Source: Pseudomonas japonica
GTDB lineage: Bacteria; Pseudomonadota; Gammaproteobacteria; Pseudomonadales; Pseudomonadaceae
Reading direction: 5' to 3'
NCBI RefSeq assembly: GCF_900188455.1
Contig: NZ_FZOL01000027.1
Coordinates: forward strand, 26,678-90,677
DNA: 64,000 nucleotides
Shown: one piece after another, positions 1-10,100 of the stretch
How positions within the stretch are numbered: the first letter of the stretch is position 1
How the letters are laid out: each line of letters begins with the position of its first letter
The notes under the pieces: model-generated
Seen by the model: the letters and a program-made list of their open reading frames with translations, nothing else
Database searches by the model: none
What the model was told of the DNA's origin: nothing
Translations under genes and position numbers: made by a program

Positions 1-1103
1 ACCGGCAGGTAGCGGGTCTTGCTGTCGATCAGCAGGCCCGGACGGTTGGGGTGCGTGGCCGGCAGCCCGATGATCGACAGGCCGTAGCGAAACGCCGGGA
101 TCTGCCGGGCATCGCCGCTCAGGCGCATGCCGTGCAGCGCCTCTTCCTGGCGTCCCTGTGGCAGCACGGCCATCCAGGCCTCCTGCCACTGTTTGCGCTG
201 CGGGTCGCGCAGACGCTCCGGCTGCAGGGTCAGCAGCAGACGCCGGTCATCGACCGACAGCAGGAAACGCCCGTCCAGCGGGGCGGACTGCCCGGGAAAG
301 TCCACCTGGCAGTCCAGCTCGATACCTTCGGGGGTGAGCACCAGGGCATAGCGGCGGATTTCCTTGGGCTTGGCCGCGGCGGGTGCCTGGGGCTGCAATG
401 CGCCCAACCACGGACAGGCGCCATAGGCCACCGCCAGTTCAATGCGCCCGGCCACCAGGGCGAATGCCGGCACCTCGATGGCCTTATCCACCTTGCCCGG
501 CCAGGGCTGGCCCAGGTCCGGGCACGGCTCGACGAGAACGTGCTGGAATGCCGCCGCGGCGGGCTGCGCCGCGGTCTCGCCAGGGGCGGGCAGCGCACCG
601 CTGATGAAATAGGCCGGGGTGGTCTGCTCCTTGCCACTGCCCGAGGGGTCGAAGGTCCAGCGGCGCCTGCACGGCAGCGACTGGCTCAGCACCTCACCCT
701 TCTCGTCCGGCAGGTTGATCCGCAGCGCTTCCCGGCAGTCCACGCTGTAGCGCTTCTTGCCATCGTTCTTGGGCAGCGGCGCGAAGTTGTCCGGGTAATC
801 GCGCAGCGCGGCCAGCGGGTCGAACTGAACACGCTCGGCGTCGAACCGGGTGCGGTACTTGCCGCTGCCGTGTCCGGCGATCAGGTGCAGGGAGAGCAAC
901 TGCGGATGGCGCAAACCGCCCTGCCCTTCGAGCCCGCTGGCATCGATCAGCAGCGCGCGCAGCGGATGGGTGTCATCTTCCGGCAGGTAAGCCTTGCCAG
1001 TCAGGGAAGCATCGGGCGCCGCGGCCGCGAGCTCCCACAACGGTTGCCCGTTGGCCAGCAACGGGCCGCGCAGCAGGATATGGCGAAGCGTGGTGTTATC
1101 CAT
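1..1103 (-). CDS. Hypothetical protein, 3' part cut by window edge
   Basis: The minus-strand frame is open from an ATG at 1101-1103 to the window edge, about 367 codons with no stop. It starts MDNTTLRHILLRGPL. I recognise no family. The visible part is non-membrane and beta/loop-like, with many short hydrophobic strands and no signal peptide or TM segment. It begins 12 bases downstream of the stop of the giant gene at 1116-11819, so the two are almost certainly co-transcribed. High GC and codon use match the giant gene. The C-terminus lies outside the window, so the function cannot be judged; it may be a structural or accessory partner of the giant protein. Confidence 0.75.
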   Translation of the reverse strand, partial: MDNTTLRHILLRGPLLANGQPLWELAAAAPDASLTGKAYLPEDDTHPLRALLIDASGLEGQGGLRHPQLLSLHLIAGHGSGKYRTRFDAERVQFDPLAALRDYPDNFAPLPKNDGKKRYSVDCREALRINLPDEKGEVLSQSLPCRRRWTFDPSGSGKEQTTPAYFISGALPAPGETAAQPAAAAFQHVLVEPCPDLGQPWPGKVDKAIEVPAFALVAGRIELAVAYGACPWLGALQPQAPAAAKPKEIRRYALVLTPEGIELDCQVDFPGQSAPLDGRFLLSVDDRRLLLTLQPERLRDPQRKQWQEAWMAVLPQGRQEEALHGMRLSGDARQIPAFRYGLSIIGLPATHPNRPGLLIDSKTRYLP

Positions 1104-1115
1104 GGTCTGGCACCC

Positions 1116-4100
1116 TCACTGGATCATCTTGACGAGTTTCGGCCATTGCACCGCGACGGCCATGACCCCCGGGTGTTCCGCCATCTGCGCCGACCAGCTG
1201 GCGCGGGCATCGATGGCGCGCAGTTCGAGGCTGGCGCTGCCGCCATTGAGCCGCTGCACCAGCAATTGCCAGAAGCGCGAACCCTGCGCGGCCAGGACGT
1301 GACCGCTGGCGACGATGGCGTCGATTTCGCTGTCGACGGGGATATCCCACAGGCACAGGATGTCGGCCATGTCCGCGTCTCTCAGGTACAGCGGCGCCGA
1401 ATCCCACTCCGGTAGCGCCGGGTCCGGCCGTGGCCAGCAGCGCAAGGCAGGTGCGTCCAGGTCGGCCAGTTCACCGGCAGCGACGGCCTGGCTGAACAGC
1501 GCGGGCCAGTTGGCCGCCCCGCCATTCTGTTCAAGCCAGCGCGCCACCCGCTCGCCGGCCATGCGGCAATCGTCCAGCAGTTCGCCGCCATCGAACCTGG
1601 CGGCAGCCTCCAGACGGTTCGCCAGCGCCTTGCAGGCCTCGGGGAAGGCGACGATCCGGGCGGCGTAGTCATCGTTGCTCTCAGCCGCGGCTTGCTGTAG
1701 CGCGAAATACCGCTGATTGAGCCGCAGCACCCGGGCGAAGCGCACGATGGCCTGTTCGAACGGCGCGTCGTACTCCGGCCTGCCGGCCAGCGCCAGGGTC
1801 GCGCGCCACGGCGCCAGCGGCCGGAAGTCCACGACCAGCTGGAACGCACGCGGCGCCGGGTTACTGTCAATCCGCGGCAGGCTTTCCGCCGTGGTCCAGC
1901 GCGTGCCGCGGCAGCGTACCGCCACCGCTGCGGTCGTCGCATCCTCGGCCACCAGGCGGGTGTCGGACAGCTCTTCGCTGAGCCGCAGGCTGCCACTGGA
2001 CGCCTGGAAGTGCAGCTGATAGCTGATGTCCGGGTCGGGCCACCAGCACACGTCCTGCGGGCCACCGCTGTTCCGCTCGCGAGCCACCTCCGGGGTCAGG
2101 TCGTGGTGCGACAGCAGGCGGTGACTGAGCCGGTACAGGGTCTCGCCGTGCGGTCCGGGCACCAGGCTGAGGATCGGCAGCAATGCCTGCGCGCTGTCCA
2201 ACGTGCGCAAGGAACGTCGCGGCAGGTCGTCCTGCAGCGCCGAAACCAGCTCGGAGACGACAATGCCGGCCCGTGCCGCGGCCACCGCCAGCACCTTGTA
2301 CTGCGGGGCGATGGCCGGGAAATTCAGTACCTCGGCGCCCTTCCACAGCCCCGCCCGGGTGTCCGCCATCTCGCCCAGGCGGGTCGGGGTCAGCCGGCGC
2401 ACCTCGCCCGCCTGCGCCGGCGCAACGGCGCCCAGGTCGTCCCATTGCGCGGGTCGTTGCGGATGCTCGGCCAGACGCTGCGGGTAGAGTTCGGGGTCGT
2501 CGATGCCGTGGTCGGCGACCAGCTTCCGCGGCCAGGTCGGGGTGCGATAGGCGCGCAACTGGGTGAGCAGCACATCCGGCTTGCCCAGCCGGGCGAACAG
2601 CGGCCGATTGGAGGCGGCCAGCGACTCCTCGCCATGGCGGGCCAGGATCAGCTCCCAGGTCTCGTGCTGGATCGAACTGCCGAGGATCACCGGCGGCTCG
2701 ATCCGCTCGGTCCGCGGGACCACGGCGATGGCATGGCCGACCGGCTGCTTGCGCATGTCCTCGGTCACCAGTTGCTCGCGCTCCGCCGCCGGCAGCAGAC
2801 CGACGCCCGCCATCAGGTGCGCATAGCGCGAGACCGGGCGCAGGGCATAGGCGCGGGCATGTCCCCAGCGATCATCGCTGGGGATGTACAGGCGCACGCA
2901 GCCGGCGCCATCGGCGGCCAGGCGCAGCGGGTTGGTCCGGCTCGGCGCGGCCAGCGCCAGGTTGATCGACGACGTGCCGGCCAGGCCCGGGCCGGGGGCC
3001 GCGGCGTGATCCAGCAGGCGCTGGGCCCAGGCGGTGTATTGGCCCATCAGCGAGGTCCAGGTGTCGTCGTCGTAGCGCTTCGGCTCGGCGAAATTCGGCG
3101 CGACGGCGCGCAGGTGCGCGAGCAAGGTGCCCAGGCGACGCGGCTCGGTGCCCATCTGCCGTGCCCAGGCCTTGGCGTTCTGCATCGGGAACAGTTCGAA
3201 GACATCGAGGCCGGCCAATGTGACGCGAGGGCTGCGCCGCAGCTTGCAGCGGCTGGGCCTGACTGTCAGATAGACAGTTTTCTCGAACGTTCTGCCACCT
3301 TGCTGGGTAATCGTCACCTGCAACCCATAGCGAATTTTAAAACCGACCAGATCAGTCCGCCCGGCAGGACAACGCACCACTAACCGGTGCTGGCCCAGCG
3401 TGGACTGTGCCAGTCGCAACTCGACCTGCGGATCCTTTCTGCCCAACGTGACACCGAGGCCCGTCGCTGGATCGAGCAGATCGATTTCATCCTGGCTGGT
3501 GTCGCCGTGCGCACGTTTCAACCACAGCGACATCCGCTGCAGGCTCCACTGACCGCCGGACCCGGCATGACAATCAAGGCGCTCTCGACAAGCCTCGGCA
3601 GCATCGAAGGTCAACAGGCGATAATCCCATATCGCCTCCGGCACCGGCCGCAACGACAACTGGATCAGCGCCAGGCCATCGTCGTCGATGTCGAACGCCT
3701 TGCTCGCACTGCTCGCCGTGCTGACCGCGTCGAACGGCCGCACCACCCGGTTGGCGCCGGGCTTGAGCAGCACTTCGGCAAATGGCTGGCAGGACGTACC
3801 AAGGCGCCCGCGCCAGCGTTCGAACACCGCGCTGAACACCGCGTCGACCCGCGCCGCCACCTCGACCGGGCGCAGGAAGCGCCCTTCGCCCAGGTGGTAC
3901 AGGCGCACCGTCGCCGCCAGCCCGAGGGCCTGCAGCACGCCCCAGCCGTAGGGATCGCTGGCCGGTGGGGTGGCCGCGAGCCAGGCGGCCAGCTCGCTAC
4001 CCTCGACCTGCGCGGGCGCCTGCAGCATGACGTTGTAGGCGCGGTAGACCTGCGGAATCGCCTGGCCCTGGCGGTCGCGCAGGGCCAGTTCGGCAAGGGT

Positions 4101-7100
4101 TTCCTCCAGCAGCGGATGCAGCGGCGAACGGAAATCCAGCGCGACCGGGACGCTGGTCAGCAGTTCCTCACCGAGATGCGACGACAGCTCCAGGTTCAGA
4201 CCGTCCAGCGCGCCAGGATCGCGTTGCCACGCCTTCACCTCCGGCCCCTCATCGTCCAGCCCTTGCAGGCACAGGCTGAGCAGCAGGTAGCGCAGTACGC
4301 TGGCAGTGAAACGCCCCGTCTGCAGCAGGGAGAAATGCTCATCCTTGGCGAGGCCGAAGAACGCGTCGGGTGCGGCTGCGCCAGCCAGCTCGACGACCGG
4401 CGTACAGAGCCCGACGCGCAGCGACGCCGAGATATCCTTGAGCGTGCGCGAGGCCGGCGAATCGATGGCGATGGTCAGGCGTGCCTTGATCGAATCGGGC
4501 CAGCCCTTGCGCAGCAACTCGATGATCGCCGACTCCGGTGCCTGCAGCAGCAGACGCTGGCGCGGCAGGCGTTTGGCGAAGCCCGGCGTGCTCTCGCGCG
4601 CCGAGTACCAGGCCCGTCGCGGCGCCGTTGCGCCCTGGCCCGGACGCGGCAGGGCGCGCCAGGATTCGCTCGGGTAATGCGCCTGCCAGCCCAGCCAGTC
4701 GGCATTGTTCGACGGCACCAGGCTGGCCTCCTCCGGGGCCAGCAGTTCGATATGGGCAATCCGCCGCGCCCGCTCCCAGGTCTGCGGACTCTCCTCCAGG
4801 GCCTGCGCGTGGGTGTCCAGCGGCGCCAGGTCGTCGAGGTCCAGTTCGTGCAAGTCGAAGCCGGCAATGCTGGTCTGGTGCAGCGGGTCGACCACATCCC
4901 CGGCCCATTGCGCCAACGCATCGAACTCCAGGTGTACCGCGCTGCGCCGCGCGCTGTCGCGCTGCACCTCGATACAGCGCTGATCGCCCGCCGCCCATTG
5001 ACCCAGGCTGGCCCCCGGCACCGGCATGCGCAGATGCAGGAAACCGCTGCGCACCCGCAGGCGGTGCTGCGGCAGTGGCGGCAGACGCAGGTGCAGCGGC
5101 CACTCGAAGACTTCCGGGCGCAGGCTGGTCGACGCTGCGGCACGTCCGCCGGACAGGTGCCTGATGGTCAGCTCGCTGGGCACCGCAACCAGTTGCGAAC
5201 TCAGTTCGACACCATCCGCCAGGGTGATATCGGTGCGCAGCCAGAAGCGCGCGGCGATGCGCTGGCCGTCCTGGTTGACCCAGAGTGCCTTGCGCAATTC
5301 GACCAGTCGCGCGGGACTCAACAGCGTCTGGTCCCATCCGACCTCGTGGGTCAGCGCGCCCCAGAGCTCGAAGCGGTTCCGCGTGTCGGCGTCACGCTCC
5401 AGTGCTTCCACGCTGGCGCGCTGCGCCTCGTTGGCGTTTGCCAGTGAGCGCAATTTGGCGAAGGGAATCTCGAAACGCAGCGCCGGCGCTGTCGCCTGCG
5501 CCCCGGCACTGCCCAGGCCGCGCACCTTGTCGGTGGCACCGCCGGCGGCATAGGCCCCCGCCGGCAGAATCAGCTCCTGCTCGACGATCAGGGTGTAGGA
5601 GCGCGTGGCCTTGAGGTCCTTCCGGGCCTGCCACGCCGGGTCGTGCACGGCGATATACACGGCGAGATCGTCCGGGGCGGTGTCGCGGGTCTGCCAGCAC
5701 AGGTCGCAGTCCGCCGGGATGACCGCCGGGTTGCTGCGCAGGGTCTGCACCACGCGGATCTCGGCCTGCGCCGCGCGCACCGGCGGGCGCGGCCGTTCGA
5801 AGACATGCAGGAAACTCTTGCTCAGCCCGCGGGTACCGGCGATGTCCACCGGCGTCACCGACCAGGTGAAAGTGACATCCTCGCCGCCGATGTCCAGCTT
5901 CGCCCAGGCCCGGGTGGCCAGCAGGGCATCGGCCTCGTTGGCGGTGGGCAACAGGGCCCGGCGCCATTCGGCGGGCAGGTCGCTGAAGTCGTCGACGTAC
6001 TGCCAGTCCGCCGGATGCACGGCGACATGGTCCAGGTCTTTCCCCTCCTGCTCCTGCGCCGCGCCGAAGGTCGCGGCGGGTTTGACCCGTACCAGCCGTG
6101 GCTGGTACTCGCGGCCTTCGATGGTGCGGCGGATTTCGTAGTGATGGAGGAACTGGTCGGGGTCGGGATGGATCTCCTCCAGCCAGGGCAACGACAGGTC
6201 CCAGTCCATGCACATGCCGTTGGCGCCCAGCTCCAGGCGCGAACCGGCGAAGATCGGGTCCTGGTGCTGGAACCAGCCGCGCACCGGGTTGAACACTTCC
6301 ACCCGGGCCGCCGCGCGCTGGGCCTGGTCGTGCTTGTGCACGGTCAGGGACTCGGCCAGGGCTTCCAGTTGCGCGGCCGGACCATGGAACATCAGGCCCA
6401 GGTCGAGCACATGGGCCTCATCGAGGTTGGTCCGCGGGGTGCCGCTGGCGAAGGTGACGAACTGGTCGAGGAACATGCTCATGGCCGTCGAGCGCGCCTG
6501 CAAGGCACGGTCATCCGCCGGGTACTGCGCGGCGTTCGCCAGATGCTCGCGTTGCGCCAGATCGCGCTGCGCGGCGCGGTCGGCCTCGTCGCGACTGGCG
6601 GTGGCGGTCTTGCGCCGGTACTGGCGCGGGCGTTTCGGCTCCTGCCGGTCCAGCGCCAGGCGCCAGAATTCGCTGCCCTCCTGGCGCCAGGAGGTGCTGG
6701 TCAGGAAGCACTCGTCGAACAACTGGTCGAGGCGGAACTCCACGCCGGGGGTGTCGACCGGAATCCGCGAGGTCCAGCGGCTGAGCACGTACTCGACTTC
6801 GCTGTCGAGGTGTTCGCCCAGCCCATCGGGGCCCAGTCGCTGGACATCCTGCAGGTTGTCCAGCCGGCAGTAGTTCAGGCGGTAGGAAAAACCCGGCAGC
6901 GGGTCGCGCAGGCAGGGTGGCGAAGCGTAGAAGCCTCCACCGCGCGAATGGCTCACCTCCTGCGGCACCAGCAGGCCGTAAGCGTAGTCTTCGCCGTCGG
7001 GCGACAGCGCCCGGTACAGCACCAGCCAGAACGCCGTCTTGCCGATCGGCCGCCCCGCGTCCGGCAGATAGATCAGGTCAGGCCGGGACTCGCTGGTCGC

Positions 7101-10100
7101 CGGTTTCTGCTCGACCACCTGCTTGTCGGCCGGCTTCGCCTTGAGCGTCTCCACCTGCGCAGCGTCATCGATGCGCTGGTCACCGTCCTTGCTCGCCGCG
7201 GCCGGTGGCAGGTCCGGCTGGTCGGCGCTGATCGACATCGCCAGGAAACGCTGCACCTGTGCCCGCGCCGCATCCAGCTCGCCGGCGTTGAAGGCGAAAC
7301 CGATACCCACGCCGAGGGTGCAGCCAAACGCCGAGATCGCCAGCCGGGCATTGCCGCGCCCGCCCACCCCGGAGGTGGTCACGGCCATTTCGATGGCGGC
7401 GCTGAACTGCACCGAATAGGAAAAACCGATGCGCAGGGTGAAGCTCTTGAAGCCGAGGTCCACCTCCATCCAGGCACGCACGCGGAAGGCCAGCGACGCA
7501 TCGAGCATGACCAGGCCATAGACCATCGAACCGCTGAAGCGCCAGCTCAGGTAGGCGATCAGGCGGGCGACGAAGCGCGCCTGCAGAGTGGCTTCGAGCG
7601 CCACGCCGATCGAGCCGCTGCCGGCGCTGCCACCGAACGCCAGCCAGGCATCGGCCTCGATGTTGTAGCCCCATACCAGGCCATCGTCGGCGGCGCGGAA
7701 GATCATCCCGCCGCGCAGGCTGACCTTCATGTTCGCCTCGTCCACCAGGCGTACCGCCAACTGGTCGGGCCAGCCCAGCTCGTAGTGGAACAGCCCCGGG
7801 CGGATGTACAGGGTCGCCGACCAGTCCACCGACTCCACCGCGCGGCGCAGTGTCTGGCCAGTGCGCAGGCCTTCGAAGCGTTCGCCGATGAAACCTTTCG
7901 AATCACCGATCATCCGCGCCAGCAACTCCGAACGCGGCGCGCTGATATACAGGTAGCCGCGCAGGCCGGGGCGCTCGCGGAAATTGTCCTTGTTGCCGCG
8001 AAAGTCCGCGTAGTTCACCCCCAGCCAACCGCGCAGCGAAGCCAGCAGGGTCAGGTCGGAGCGCAGGGCGACGATCATGTCGAAGAAGAACGGGTTTTCC
8101 GCTTTTTCCTCTTCCTTTTCGATCCAGGCCTTTTTCGCCGGGTAGCTCTGCAACGCCGCGCGCAAGGCCAGGGTGAAGCGGTCGCCGTCCGGGTCGGGCG
8201 TCCAGGCGGCGAAGCGGCCGAGGTCGCCCTGGCGTTTCGACACATCGTCGAGCACGCGGATCAGCTGGGCCGGGGTCTTCGCCTCGTCAGCGTCGCGAAT
8301 GCCCGTCAGGGTGTAGCGGAAACCGAAGCCCATGCCGGCTTCGCGCATGTAGAAATTCCAGAAGCCGGTGGGCACTTCCACCGCCAGCTTGTCCTTCTGC
8401 AGGTAGACGAAGAACGCCTTGCGCCGCGCGCCGGGCGCATCCTTGCGCTCCACTTCGAGGAAGCCAAGGCTCGCCTGCATCGCACCCCAGCCGGGGATCT
8501 CCACCTCGCCTTCGCCGAGGAAGCCGTAGGTGTTGTAGCCGTCCGGGGCGAACTGCTTGCCTTCGACGGTACGGGTCGAGGGATCCACCGCCAGCACCGA
8601 GCCACGCACTTTCACCGAGCCAGCCAGTTGCAGGTCCAGGCCCAGGCCTTCGGCGCTGATCCGCGGCAAGGCTTCGCCGTCCGCCGGCGGGGCGATCCAC
8701 AGGCCGTGGAAATCGATCTTCGGCTGCATCACATCGCCGATCTCGGCGAACTTGATCTGCCCCGACAGGTTGATCGCCGGCGCGCCGTCGAAGCGCTCCG
8801 CCGAGGGATGGAAGCCGAAGCCACGCAGCTCGAAGGTGAACAGGTTGAACAGCGAGAAGCTTTTCTTCGGGTTCAGGGCCTTCTGGAACGACACGTGCCG
8901 CGCCAGCACGCGCGCATCGCCGGTCAGCGGGGTGCGCTCCAGGTTGATTTCGATGTCCTTGAGAAAGCCCAGCAGGCCGCCTTCGAATTCGCCGGCCTTG
9001 GGTGTGAAGCGCAGCGAGCCGGTGACCAGCAGGTACAGGTGATAACCGCCGTCCTTCTGGATGCCGAGGTCCAGGTCGGTGATCACCAGGGTGAAACGGG
9101 TGGCGTGACAGACGATGGCCTCGCCCTTCTTGTCCAGGGTGACCTTGCCCGAGCGCAGGACGATGCTGCCGCCCTCCTGGAGGAGGGCCAGGTCGAGGCT
9201 GCATTCGGCATCGCCGATCAGCGCCGGCGGCAGCTTGCCACGGCCACTGACCGTCGCCTCCTGCAGTTGACCCGCACGCATTTCGAAGCGGCCCTGATGG
9301 AAACGGAACGGCACGTCAAGGCCATTGATCCGTACCGGGCTGTCGGCGACGGTGGCGCTGATGTCGATGCCGCGGCGGCCGACGAAGAATGTCGAGACTT
9401 CGAACAGGATGCCGTCGTCGCCGCTCGACAAACCCTCGAAACGCAGGGTCATGCGCGCCGCTTCAGAGTTGAGCGCCAGCCCGGACTCACCGTCGAGGAA
9501 GCTCAGGGTGAACATCTCGACTTCTTCGTCGTTCTTGCGCTTGTTCTCGTCGCGCTGCTCGATGATCCAGGTCAGCCCGAGCGCCCGCTCGACGATGCGC
9601 CGCGACTTCAGCCCCGCGCCCTTGGGCGTGCGCAAACGCACGCGCAGGGTGTCCAGGGCGAGGATCAGGCCGAGCTCGACCCGGCTCTGGACCCCGGCCG
9701 CCTTGATGCCCAGGGCCAGCTCACCCTCCACTTCGCGCGTCGCCGTCCGGTACTCGTAGGTAAAGCCTTCGACCCAGACCACCTGGGCAAAGCTGTCCTT
9801 CAGCTTGTCGAGGAAGCCGACCGGTTGAGCACCGATCCCCGGCTCACCCATGCCCAGCAGCGGCAGCAGGCGATCCTTGGCGAATTCCACGTCGGCGTCC
9901 AGGTCCAGCGGCGTCAGCCGCCACGGTTCCGCGACCGTGGCCACGCCCGTGCTGATGCCATGCAGGCTGCCTTCGAGGCGCTTGAGGAACACGGCCCGAC
10001 CGCGCTCGACACCGACCAGGACGATGTCCAGGCGCTGGTTCGGGAGCCGCGGGCTGACCTGGGTCTTCAAGGTGATGATGCGGGTATCGGCGCGCCCGCC

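Noticed and set aside
3387..5447. Further long plus-strand open frames opposite the giant gene
   Set aside because: Same mirror effect; codon third positions fit the minus-strand gene.
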